Assembly (NCBI GenBank): GCA_000310025.1
Contig: FN649758.1
Location: 1,200,210-1,264,209, forward strand
DNA from: Ectocarpus siliculosus
Taxonomy: Eukaryota; Sar; Phaeophyceae; Ectocarpales; Ectocarpaceae
Direction of reading: 5' to 3'
Length of the DNA stretch: 64,000 nucleotides
Of the stretch, positions 46,601 through 58,440 are shown one piece after another. The first letter of the stretch is position 1; each line of letters starts with the position of its first letter. Made by a program: the position numbers and the translations under genes. The notes under the pieces were generated by a model. The model was not told where the DNA came from. It made no database searches and was given only the letters and a program-made list of their open reading frames with translations.

Positions 46601-49600
46601 TGCGAACGAAATCCACGCCCGCGGACCTGCTATTGCGCTTTGTGCGTTTACCTCGGGGTGCTTGCTTCGTTCAGGGTGTGATGGTCACGGCGGTGATCAT
46701 CAAGAACGTCGCCCTCCCGCCCAATATCGCCGAGCAGATGACAGGCAAGACTCTCGTGATCAGCAGCGTCGCCGAGCAAAAGATGAACCAGCAATATGAC
46801 ATGCAGCAGGTGATGGGTGGGATGACCCGCAAACCGGTTGTTCGTAAAAGTAAATTCATAGAAGCCTGCATGACGAAATTGTTTCGCCTGCCGGCATGAA
46901 CAGCACTGGTCGCTGCCTGCGCTTCACCCCGCATGCTTCGTGTTCAATCATTGCTTTTGCCCTTGTCGATGCTGCGCTCTCCTGTGTAGGTACTCATTTG
47001 GTACCGCGTATGTTATACTGGTTCTACCGAATGTCTCTGTAAAGGAAAGAGTCTCTGCGTTTGACTTGATGTCTTTCACCTGGTTATATCGCTGCTCCTT
47101 TCGGGAGTCGTATTTCACTTCATCGCACACCATGCACACTCACCCACGAAGTGTCTGGCGTCCCTGCTACACATCCTTGATTCTGGGCGGCTCCATCTTG
47201 TCTGCCGTCGTCCCGGCCCAAATTGGTTCATATTGGTCAATTTTGCCCATGTTGGATCGACCACGAATGCGATTGTTTTATTAGGAGAAGTCTAGCTGGC
47301 CCAAATCGTTTTCATGTTGTATTTTCATCGATGATCCCATACACGCTGCATCAACGTTCCATCGACTGTCTGTAAGAGTGAATTTCCAGCTCCTCCACAA
47401 GTTCCAGCTCCTCCACAGATTCCAGCACCTCCACGGAGTTTGTGCCGGCTTAGACAAGGCTAGCGTGACTCATACCTCATCCCCGATTCCGTGCTGCACG
47501 AGTAGTTTGATCTGGCTGCCAATATCCACCAACCAGTGGTTTCCGATTTGACGATGGTTCTCATTCGCGACCAGATCGTGTATGACCAAGAGGTGGACAC
47601 TCTGAACCAGGCGCATGCGGAGCAGAGAGAGGAGGAGAAGCAGAATTCAGAACAAAAGATGAACGAAGTTCAGGTGAGGCAAGGGAGGTGCACCGGGCGC
47701 CAACGGCCTACGTTGTCCTACTCCAGATTTACAGACAATTTCCATCCAGAATTGCACTTCAGTATGTATGTATGCAATATATGTTTCAGAGCAAATACGA
47801 GGTAGATCCATACGGCAGTGGTGTGCCTCACTCTCTTGTTTCTTGTATTGTTTCCCGGCTGTCTTTTCACTCTAACTTTCACATATGATATCAGATTGGT
47901 AATGCCGGGAGCGAACCCCGCATGACTTGGGTCTGTTCATCCTCAAACTGGTTCATTCCGGGTACCTAATATTTGACAGACGCGCAGAGAGCAGACACTG
48001 GGCATCCCCTGAGTCTTTCGGCCAACACTTTGCCTCGTGCCCGCTCTATGTGTATTTCACCTCCCCACTACTGTACATGGAGATCCCATTCGACTTCACT
48101 CTTTTGGTACCCACGGAAGACACCCGAATACCCGTATGTATTGGATTATCACTCGTGTTTCAAGCGCTCGGCGGGCCTTGTTGGTGTGAGAATCTGTAAG
48201 CAAGTATGAGTAGAGATACCTGCCAGTGAAAGGGAGCCCATTCTTCATTCATGTGGTGCGATATCTACCAGTCCCTGCTCATCCCTGCTCAGGGTTTGAG
48301 TAGCCCGAAGCTCCACGAGGGTGAAAAGGCGCGAAAACGTGTGGCCATGCGCGGCTGTGGGCTGGTCTCATTTGTTATTAGGGTGTGAGCAGATAATTCC
48401 TGGAAGTTGTCCTATGTCCACGCTTTGTGTACCGCTCGATCCGTCGTGCCTCACCGATATTGAGCGGATTGATTGCCAGGAGCAACGTTCCCTTAGGTGC
48501 AGAAGAATATTTTTTATGAAATTTTGCCGTAAAGAAGGCGGACTCCTCTCGCACCCGCAGATCCGGCTGGGCAAACTCAAGGCCGAGGCCAAGAAGACCG
48601 AGATGCACATCGGGGAGGCCGACTCGGTTGCGGTCAGACAGATAGAGGCCGATGTCGCTCTCCAGGTACATACCCCGTTGGGAATTATTGATAGGAGGGT
48701 GACAAAGAACCTGCACGCCCCATATGGTACACAAAGTTCTTTCGCTCATGGGGTGCAAACGGTCCATAGGCATTGGTGTGGTAGACGCCATATGGAAACT
48801 CGAAATATGTACACCGACGGTAGCGTGCAATCCGCACTACAGAAAGCGCGCGCACTTTGAACTTCTTCTATTGTCCGAGGCCGGGGTTCTTAGTTCCGAG
48901 GGTCATATTGCGAGTGGCGCCCATAGAGGTTGTAGTTAAGGGGTTCATAACCGAGCTTACCTATTTTTGCTCAACTTCTTAGATTGTTCGTGAGGCTCAC
49001 TTTCTTAACTGTCAAATTGTATTTGCGAGCGCTCTACTAGATGTATTTTTTTTTTTCCACAGGCGTCTCGCCTGAAGAACTCCCAGGACGCTGCGGTCAC
49101 GGAAATGCGGGCCAAGTCCCAAAGGACGGCCGCGAAGCTTCGCGCCGAGACGGGAGCATTCGTTACGGAGAAGGTAGGGAAAATGTTGTTGGTGGTGTTG
49201 CCGTCGTTGTTGGTACGCCGTGGACATGTTGACCTCTCTGTCCATCAGTATCACATCGATGCCCCCAAGAATCTGTCTGGTCAGCAACGTCATATAACGA
49301 TTTCATTGCTGTGGCCAATTTCCGCAATTTCAGAAGAATCCGTTCACACCGACAAAGTACAATACATTAGACGCAAGTACCAAGTACGACAGCTTGGAAC
49401 AGGTACGCGTGCACAGAAACACACGTTCCGCAGACCGAAGCCGGTGTTTTTGTGCCTTCCACCCGATCTGTATTTGGGATGTGCTCGAGCGTTCTCTGAA
49501 CACGGAAGTATGAAGAATGCAAGGGACGACCAGAATATATTGACGGGCACAAGAGAAACCACAACCCAAAAGCGGTTGTGCTTTTTCGGAACGGAACATG

Positions 49601-51364
49601 ACATCACCGATACTGTGCCCGTTCGAGCCAAGGATATATATGTGTTGAAGGCTTCTGAGTGAGTTTGAGCGTTTTTTTCTCAGTATGTTGTTTGTGTTTT
49701 TTGATGGGGCAACGCAAGGCGGGTCGTGATCGGGAAGTACAGCAGAGCGTACACCGAAGAGCGAGAGAAGAATACAAGAGAGTTACAGCAAGGCAAGCAG
49801 TAGCGGGCTCGAACACTAAACCGGATTCTTACTGACAAGTCGTGGTTTGTCAAGAGCTGCTAACGTTGTTCGTGACAAATCATTTTTTTTCCTTTTTTTT
49901 TCAACCCCCCGCCCACTCCCTTACGCGACAAGGCTTCGGAAGCCTCTTTGGAGGTGACGAAAAACAATGCCGACGCCACGGCGATCCTCGCGGAGGCTGA
50001 GGGCATCTGCGCTCCTATGGTGAGAGAAACATGCCCATCACCCCTTCCGCGGCATCTTTCCGTACCCGAATCATGAATCATGTGCGTATGGAGCGAAAAC
50101 TGTCACAAAGTCTGTATACCAGCCTCTGCTCTCTGAGAAGACGCGAGTGAGTGGAGCTCAACCGGAGTGAAGTATGCATCATAGATAGGTTGGTGTGCCC
50201 CCAAGATCAAGCTTGCCAAACATGAAGCAATAGCCGCACTTGGGGCTCGGGACGTGGTGAATATAAGAAAAAAGCAGTCTGACGTTCTGGGAACAACGTT
50301 TTGAGATAAGATTGACACAGCTGCACAATTAGTATGTTAAAGGGCTATCCGCAGTTGCCAAAAGCAGCCTCATCAAACTGTGGGCATGGGAACGACAAGA
50401 AAGAAGCTAACTACATAGTCCTCCTCTCGTGCGTGAAGGCAGGATAATGTACATGAGCAGGAACAGCAAGAGAACGGAACGAGAATCCCCGCTCCTCCCA
50501 AAGACAGAGCTACACAACTTCATGCAATACGATTACCTACTCCAGCACGTCAATTCAATAGCAATCCTTCGAGAAAGCATAGTTTTCTCACACACACACA
50601 CACCCTTGTCCTCCCAGCTTGAGGCTATGAAGACCTACACGACGGACAATAAGCGTGTCGAGGTGATGAAGAGCCTGTCAGACAACCCCGACCTCGTCAT
50701 CTCTTCCAGCTCGAACGAAGACGTCAACGCGATGATGATGTGTGACGCTGTGCTGACCAACACCGAGCCTGGAAAGCCCCTCAATCGCTCTCAGGTAACA
50801 AACTAAGGAATTTAGACGTTGGTGTCTGCAACTTTCTTGGATAGAAGGAATCTTGTCAAGCGCACTGCGGTTTCTCTGGGTAATTTTCGGCCAGAGCAAG
50901 GCAGGAATGCACAAGCAAGTGAAACTGGGCCCCTAGCCTTAGGTCGAGCAGTGCACCTTGATATGTGCGGCCGACGTTGACATCAGTCGATACCTTGCTT
51001 GAAGGTCGTCCGCTGCATGCATGCGTACAACCCCTTCAACTTCTTGCACCACCGCAAGTGTCTTTTTCGCTCAGAAAATGTCTTGAGAGAGAAACAGCGT
51101 AGCCTTGTTGAAAATCAATCTTCGTCACCCCTGGTGCATTCAAACTCATCTCTTGGGGCCTTCCTACAAGTAATATCCATGCATCATGAATGAGAACACC
51201 ACCTCCCTTTCTCCTGGCCGTCTCCCATTCCGTCGCCCCCACCATGGCATGCGCGCGCGTCGTTGGAACGAATGGCCGGGGTCATACAGGTCCTCGCCGA
51301 GCTAGTGATGTTGCAGAAGGGTTCGAGGGTCTACATGGGCCACGACATGGCTACCGCTGCGTGA
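43663..51364 (+). CDS. SPFH/band-7 domain protein (flotillin/stomatin-like)
   Basis: Exons 43663-43747, 44063-44239, 44475-44561, 44924-45088, 46051-46173, 46675-46816, 47537-47673, 48561-48665, 49063-49173, 49933-50019, 50618-50794, 51290-51364, with consistent phases; about 490 aa plus a first exon upstream. The N-terminal half is an SPFH domain: IPEGCYALVTDAG, VWPAGFHMGLPW, VSNLVTKQNVVFDMPVKG, TRDNVTVEIDVAIVFRIMGD, LVRKFVHEVGARGLEQQL, and later VMVTAVIIKNVALPPNI. The second half is a Glu/Lys/Ala/Gln-rich, probably coiled-coil segment (exons 7-10), then LEAMKTYTTDNKRVEVMKSL and the end VYMGHDMATAA. SPFH proteins oligomerise on membranes and scaffold microdomains; function here is inferred from family only. 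The second of these exons ends with a GC donor (aag|gcgaga). No transmembrane segment is evident. It is transcribed divergently from XPD. Confidence 0.88.
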
Positions 51365-53438
51365 CCAAATATCCTTCCGTCAAGTCAACACGTTCAAAAC
51401 AACACCGACACATAGAATTACTGGTGTTTTTCATATATGTGACGACCGGAGTGCCACTCAGGAAAAAAAGGGGACCACCGAGTTAGCCGTGCCGATACGA
51501 ACTCTGAATGGTCTGCCGATGGCAATCTTGGGGTGCCGTAAGGAATACCTTTGTAGTGTTACACCAAAAACTAGCGTACACAAACCACGCCGTAACCCCA
51601 TGAAGACGGCTAGGGACTGTGGAGAAGAAACCGGCAACCCGCGCAGTACAACGAGAGAGAGCACACAGATCGCAACCCGTCTTTGTTAACACCACCCAGC
51701 ATAGGGGACGTTGGTCGGAAACTCGTTTGGGAAACCGTACACGGTCCTCATTTCGCCACGAGAGGCTACGATTCGTCGAAACCTACGTTGACATCATCTA
51801 CCCCGCTAAATGTTACAAAGTACAACTGAACAATGGCGGCACGTGGAACGCAGTGCCCTTCCTTGTTGTCTTTCTTTTGACACGGACTATATCCGCGTTT
51901 TGACACAACAACCATATATAGGCCGACCTCAATGGGCAGTTGATTCAAACCCAAAACGACAGCGTTTCCCCCACGAAAGTCGAGGGGTACACGCATACCA
52001 CGGTCTAGTTCTATCTTCGGGGACGCAATATACTAAAACGCAGCTCCCAATTCGCTACGACTACAAGCCCTGCTATGGTACGGGAAAACCATACCAAGTG
52101 CGTGCCGTCACGTACCGCGCTGGGTGTGATTACTTCACCCCGGGTACCAAGAAAAAAAAAACGTACCTGTTTTGTACCCTCATGCACCACACTGGTATGT
52201 TGCACACCAACTGAAGCACGCGCCTAACTTCTATCATGTACAACACGTCAGTTTGTCGTGCACCAAATAAAGCACGCTTCTCATCTGTACCTTGTACACC
52301 CTACCCACTGAATTTAGGAAGACCCTGCCGCGTTTCGATGTTTTCTTGCCAGTATTGGACCGAAGTCCCCAAAGCTGCGAATGATGCCACGATACGCGGC
52401 CCTGTGAATCTCTGCGGAAAAATATACCGGAAAGCATAAAAGTACTATTCACACACCACCCTATCGGGCCGACATATATCCATGGGCTAGTACGCCTCAC
52501 GATGAGGATGGACTAAGGGGGCTTCCGTGATAAACCAACAAGAGAGGACTGTCGCGATATTCTACACACCAAGACCAGCTACCATCGCATCAGCATCATC
52601 ATCAGCAGCAGCAGCAAAACGAATAAAATACGAATGTTGCAATCACGTCGAAAGCTGCCCTGACAAAACAGAAACTCCTCGCTTCCTTCAACTGCGGGGG
52701 GACCAGTTCCTGTGAGCTTAAGTCCAGATGACGCAAATATGGTACAAAGAAGAACTAGATATAATGACCGAGAGTACCGAGAGTGACTTCCGAGATTCGG
52801 AAGTTCATGACATCTAATGACGCGAAAATCTGATCGCATGACGTTCGACTTGATAACGTTTGACAACACGCTCTTGAGACAACACTTGCTCTATACAACA
52901 CATGCCGAGCAAAACACTATCTCGCTCTACATGTTGCTTCGGCCTCACTGACACCAACAATTTAACTCTCGGTGTCACGGAAATACAGCAGAGCAGCTCA
53001 ACACCTGCAGCAGGTGGAGGAACCAACTCCTCCAGCTCCAATGTATGTCAGCCTTGGTATTTGCTGCAATTTCATACAGTCCTGATCGCCAGAATGGTGT
53101 GGGATCGCCAGGCTGTCTGACCTGCCGCAGGACACAGTACCTACAATAGGACAGACAACAGCACATTTGTGTCTACGGATGCAACAGGAGTTGTAAAAAA
53201 GATGCAACAGGAGCTACAAACCCTATTTAGGACGAGGAGACCAACATATCATAGTCCACTTGTCTCGCCGCCCCTCTTTTCGAATGCTCGCGATGCGGAG
53301 GTACGTCTCTCTTAGCACCATGCCCCCGTAACGGCAGACCAGACACACACACGCCACCCAAATTGTTACTCACAGTCGTGGAGCCTTGGGGATCACAACC
53401 CCAGTCTGTTAAGACCTCCCTCACCACGTTCCTTCAAT
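51365..53438. other. No gene recognised between convergent genes
   Basis: This 2.1 kb lies between the SPFH stop codon and the 3' end of the minus-strand kinase gene. Only short ORFs are present, none with a domain I can name. It should contain both 3' UTRs. Confidence 0.4.
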
Positions 53439-55986
53439 TTACGGCCAAGTGGAGAATACCACGTCCTTCAGGGCCTCCTCGGCGCTGGGCCTCACGCCCA
53501 CATCCTCCGCCAGCAGGCGCTTCACTAGACCCACCACGCCCGTCAGTTCCGGCCCCGACCCCGCTGAAAGTCCCGCCGAAGCTGACAGTCCCGCCGAAGG
53601 CCCAGAGGTGGCACAACCACTACTGTCACCGCCTCGGCCCTCGTTGCCAATGGTAAATGCGGCCGCGGCGCCTACCCGTCCGCCCGTCAAGATCTCGTGC
53701 AGGACGCAACCGACGGCCCAGACGTCGACGGGCGGGCCCCAGGCAAGCCCGCCGCTGGCCTCGGGCGAGAGGTACGACGGGGTCCCCGCCGTGACTCCGG
53801 GCACCGTGTCCGAGGCGAACACCGCGTTGCCCAGATCGATAAGGCGGAGGTCGAACGGAGCTTGTGCTGCCGCTGTTGGCGGCGGCGGCGTTGTCGCGTT
53901 CGGGGGCGGTGAGCTACTACAAGGGGGCGGGGGGTAGAGGGCGACGTTGTCTGGCTTGATGTCGGCGTGGACCAATCCGACCGAGTGCAGGAACGCGATG
54001 CCCTGGCGTGGAACGGGGCGGACAGGAGAAGGCATGTGGGGTGGAAGGGGGTGGGGATGATTCGGAAGTGTGAAGGACCGCGAGATAGTGAACGATGCCG
54101 TGGTGGAAAGGGGGGGACAGGAAATGGTCAACCGCACGGGAGAAGGAGTAAGGGGACGAGGATGGCCCGTAAGTATGGGGGACGGTGAGATAGCGGAAGC
54201 TGCCGGGACTACACACGGGGATATTGTAAAGCCGAGCTTGCATGACACGCCTTCGGTGCAGTCATACATAGCAGACACGAGTTAATCGTCGAGCAACGCC
54301 ACCAGCAGTACGGCCACAACCTTTGGAACGCCCCGATCACCTGCATTGCACAGCCAATCGCGGCACAGCAGCAGTATATAGGGAGAAGTTGGCGAGCAAC
54401 CCAGCAACAGAAAACGAAATAAGCCGGGAGGGCACGCACCTCGAGAAGACCACGAGCAACCTCAACCACCTCATGGGCCTTCCACGCCAACAAAACAGGA
54501 GCGGACGAAGGCATGTTGCTGGCGGTGACGCCGCTTTGTGCCGTACTTATCGGCGGCGATCGTGCCGACATAGCCTCCCGCAGCGAGAGCCCTCCCCCGC
54601 GAAACACGAGGCACACGTGGTCGACCCCGCCAACGGCCGAGCGGCGGTAGAACCAGGAGGCGAGCTCGGCGAACCGCGATCGCTCGCGCGTCAAGCCCGC
54701 CTCTTGCCGCTTCACCTTGAGGAACGCCAGGGTTTCTACTTCGTGCAGGCATGCTCCCATGCCGGATTCTCCCCCGGACAAGACCTGGATCGGGCGCCGT
54801 TATGCGGAAGGCATCAAATGAGTCTACACGCTTGGAATAAAAATGACCATCTCTTCAGACAGCAGTCTTCATACTACTCGGTCGTGTTGACCTATGTACA
54901 CACACAGTAGTGAAGAGTGTCTACACATGCTGGTGCAAAAATTACGAAACGCTCGGCTTGGTTACTACTGTACTGCTTATATTAGAACATGCATAACGAT
55001 GGGAGTAACGATGGGAGTTCTCACAACATTGAGCAACACGTAAGATATTCCTACGCAGACGGGCCGGTTGCGTCGAGGCGAAAACGCATAGAAGCTCCTG
55101 GTGGCCAGTACAGGCACTGCTTGCAGTACGGTGCATGTGCAGACAGGAGTTTGAAACCATCAGAGACGAGAGATATCCATCCACACCACTGCTGTTGTCG
55201 CCACACCTTGACCGTGACAACTCGCAGAGGGCGATAGGCTTCGTCCCCCATCGCCTCCTCCTGCTCCTCGCGGCACTCGAACACCACGCTGTTGAAACCC
55301 TTGCTCCGCCTCTTGACGACTCGAAAGGGAACCGACTTGCCAGCTAGCGGGACGCTCATCACCTCGCCAACATTCATGGAGACCTGCTGCTGCGGCTGCT
55401 GCTGTCTTCGTCGATGCGGAGTTTTTACGTGCTTGGCAACCTCCTCGCCACCACTCACTTGAGCCGGACCCGAAGCACCAGCCGTTGGAGCAGCTCCCGC
55501 AGACCGTGCCACGTGTGTCGGCGGCAGTGGTGGTGGCGGTGGATGGTCCTCGGCCATCACTGAGCTCTTGCGCTTAACCGTGGGCGAGCTGAAGTTTTCC
55601 TCATCATCGTCGTCCACCTGCATCATCTTTTGTTGTCGCGCCGGCTGTTGGGTTGGGTGGGTGGCGTTGTACGCCGACAGCGTCGATTGCGCGGTGTTGG
55701 TTGGGTCGGTCGTGAAGCGGAAGACCGCATTCGTCGGCGTCCGCTGCTGGCCTTCTTCGATCATCCTGGGACAGCGTGTGCGGGTGTTGGTGAAGGTCGT
55801 CGTGTGTGGTGGTTCGATGGTTCGATGGCTGTGACGGACGGCCGCGCTCCGCAGATTGCAAAATTCGTACACTACAGGTGACGCCACGTACCCCCCCCCT
55901 CTACCAGCCGCCTCAACCGCCCTGGCATGTCTGCGGGCACGTGCTATCGCAGTATCGCACAACGCCTTCGGCCTTTGGTTCACCAT
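53439..55986 (-). CDS. Protein kinase with variant catalytic motifs
   Basis: Three exons on minus: 55986-55207, 54784-54440, 54002-53439 (562 aa), donors aag|gtgtgg and gag|gtgcgt, acceptors ccag|gtcttg and ccag|ggcatc, all phase 0. Residues 1-200 are disordered (Gln, Pro, His-rich, with an acidic VDDDDEENFSS patch). The kinase lobe starts near 220: a degenerate glycine loop (KGFNSVVFEC), VTVK with Lys260 as the likely ATP-binding lysine, HEVETL in the C helix, then VHADIKPDNV with catalytic Asp389, IDLGNA (Asp431, DLG in place of DFG), GTPSYLSPE (in place of APE), and DVWAVGCVLHEILTGG. HAD instead of HRD makes it a non-RD kinase, and a Pro-rich insertion of about 25 residues separates the catalytic loop from DLG. 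All catalytic residues are present, so activity is plausible; the subfamily is not identified. The start codon could be a later Met. Confidence 0.85.
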
Positions 55987-57861
55987 GAGAGTGCTTGTCG
56001 CTTCGGTTGTCGGGACAGCGTTTTTGCTGGGAGCAGAAGGTCAGTCGGGTCGATTTACGTCACACAATGGACTGGACGGATCATGTTGAACAACGGGAAG
56101 TGACACAGGTCATCATGTGTATACCTACGGCGGTATACAGCAGCACTGCGGCTGCATGTATTCTAGCTAGCCCTCACAGTTTTTAAGTCTACCGCGGGAT
56201 TGCCGCCAGCTGAGGGGGGGGGGTTGACAGCAGTGCATGCAACCGCTATGCATACAACTCAATGGAGCTATGTACTGTTGTGCTTCTGCAGTTGCATCTC
56301 TCGGCTTGACCATGATGAACAAACCCGACCTGATGAACCAACCGCCGAGTAGATGTGAACGGTGGCAAAAAAGAAGGGGTTCGTTCTGCGATACCACATT
56401 GATGTCATAAGATACCTTGGTGTATATGTCCTGGTCTTTGCTCAGCAGTTGCGTGCACTGAGTTAAACGTGAGACGAGCGGTCTTCAAATAGAGCGTCGG
56501 CAATTACTTTTTGAACACCATGAAAAGGTTGTTGACGGGAGCAGTTGTCTGTTGTTGGTGTACGCGGGGCTCTCCTCCATGCCCGCTTCTGGTAAGGTAT
56601 TTGAAAGCTGCTCCACCCATTGGTGAAACCCCAAGCCGCTCTAGCTCCCAGCGTGAACGACCGTTGGGCGGGGGAGTCTTCTGGGCACGTGTGCGCGAAC
56701 GGCTTCGCCACCATCGTGCGACACGGAACAGATGGAGAATCCTTGCTTACATACCTCACCTCGCTCGCACCCGGCTTGTCCTCTGCCAGACTGCCGCGTC
56801 ATCACAGAGGCGTTCGCACACCCACCTGTTCCGCGAGTGGGAGCTTCGGGACGAGGTACTGCTGGAAATAACCGCGGCCTGGCGGTTATCCGGAGACGCG
56901 CACCGGCGGGTTTCTTCCGCTCCGGTATGGCGGTCTCACCGTACCGCTCCGAGGGGGGAGCTGGGGAGGAGGGGCAACGGAGGCGGCCGATGCATCGAGG
57001 TGGAAAAAGATTCTGGGCACGTTTTGCCATGCCCCGTCGTCGTCGCGGGGTAGATTATTCTCTGGTTGGTCTCTGGTCTGTTTCGCCATTACGACATTGG
57101 CTGTTACTTTTGCCAAGATTTCTGTGGTCTTGTCAAGCGCAACTACAGCAGCGGCGGGACAAAAGCAGGGCAGTTAGCTTTTCACTGTATCGAGGCCGGC
57201 GGCACAAGCGTCTCAAACGTCTCTGCCGGGATTGCCGATTACCTTCGTCAACAAACCGCCTAAACCCACGAGCAACACATCCATGACTGGCACCACCACC
57301 ACCTCCTCAAATTCATCATTGGAAGCCCCTTACTCACAACAATATCATTCCCGGTATCGGGCAAACCAGCTACTGGTGTCAGTCAATCCTAGTGGTACGG
57401 TCGGCACTACACCAGCGAAATGGAAACCACTCACGTGCTGATCGTCTACAGCTTGGTATTTATTGGTGCACCACCGGCAACAACCTACCATTACCGCGAT
57501 GGTGGCGCCCATGAAGCGCAACCAGGACGTTGACAAACCATCTCCTGAATACATGTTGAGGAGGAGACTTTTGCCGGGTCACAGCGGTTCGAGCAACCCC
57601 GGACGAAAAATTCGACCCTCGCTGCCAGCACGCGTGTGCGAAGGCGGCGACAGTCTTCGTAATTTGTGGATGTTGAGGTGTCCGGCTGTACTGTGTGTGT
57701 GTGTGTGTGTTTTGTGTGGTTTCGTTTGGCAGGCGCGCGGACGGAGATGATGCTACAACCCTCGGAAGTTTACCAGGAATATGCCAGGGAATAGCGTGTG
57801 CACTAGCATTTGTTTGCTTACATGTACAACCAGATGATTAGCGTGGTACAGCAGCGGGCGA
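55987..57861. other. Unassigned region, possible unrecognised + strand exons
   Basis: A good-context ATG at 55985 (caccatg) opens a short hydrophobic peptide (MRVLVASVVGTAFLLGAEG, signal-peptide-like) followed by a gt, overlapping the kinase start on the other strand. A strong donor (cttctg|gtaagg at about 56591), GC-rich open stretches at 56640-57050, and a possible acceptor at about 57732 (ggcag|gcgcgc) suggest exons. I could not chain them in phase or recognise a family, so no gene is called. Confidence 0.3.
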
Positions 57862-58440
57862 ATGTTCAACACAGAAGTTGGTGGGAATTGTTGGTTCGGG
57901 AAGCCGGAGGTTTTCAAGTCAACGACAAAACTCACGTATATGTCGTGCGCTTTCCGTTTGCTTCCACGCGCGCCCTCCGCAAATAATCTCTGTCCAGCCA
58001 GCAGCGGCGGCGATCTCGACCTTAAAGGGGCCACCCCACCGCACCGATCGTCTCGAGCAGCAGCAGCAGCAGCAGCAGCAGCGTTGGCGCCGTTACGGCA
58101 AACAGCGGCAACGGCTCTGGCCGCGGTCCTGATGCTCGCTTCGACCGAACAGGATATCATGACCGCCATGATGGGGCTCGATCCCTCCCTGGCGACGTCC
58201 ACCGCAGCGCAACCCGCCATGACCTTGCCCAAAGAGGAGGGTCCACAGGCAAAGGGTGGAAAGGCGCCGTCGATGGGTTCGATAGATGTACAGGGTCAAG
58301 GGGACGCTCTCGGGGAGATCGCCGGGGGCCCCGGCGGCGGCTTCAAGAACGGGCGGCTTATGGTGGACCAGGATTCGGACCTGGCCATGATGCTGGGCAA
58401 GAAGATGAAGACACCGGACGCCGACCCGTTGACGCACTGA
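57862..58440 (+). CDS. Possible hypothetical protein or terminal exon
   Basis: An open frame of 192 codons. The C-terminal 140 codons look coding by composition: a poly-Ala tract encoded by gca repeats (58049-58082), then a Met-, Gly- and Lys-rich tail ending KKMKTPDADPLTH. An acceptor-like tctctgtccag at about 57990-58000 lies before the GC-rich part, so it may be the last exon of a spliced gene rather than a free-standing ORF. No domain recognised. Confidence 0.3.
   Translation: MFNTEVGGNCWFGKPEVFKSTTKLTYMSCAFRLLPRAPSANNLCPASSGGDLDLKGATPPHRSSRAAAAAAAAALAPLRQTAATALAAVLMLASTEQDIMTAMMGLDPSLATSTAAQPAMTLPKEEGPQAKGGKAPSMGSIDVQGQGDALGEIAGGPGGGFKNGRLMVDQDSDLAMMLGKKMKTPDADPLTH

Noticed and set aside
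47890-47975. tRNA-like gggttcgctcccggc on minus
   Set aside because: The acceptor arms do not pair and there is no D or anticodon arm.
50205-50270. Open stretch reading IKLAKHEAIAALGAR, possible extra SPFH exon
   Set aside because: Exons 49933-50019 and 50618-50794 join directly in phase with good family-like sequence; no suitable donor follows this stretch.
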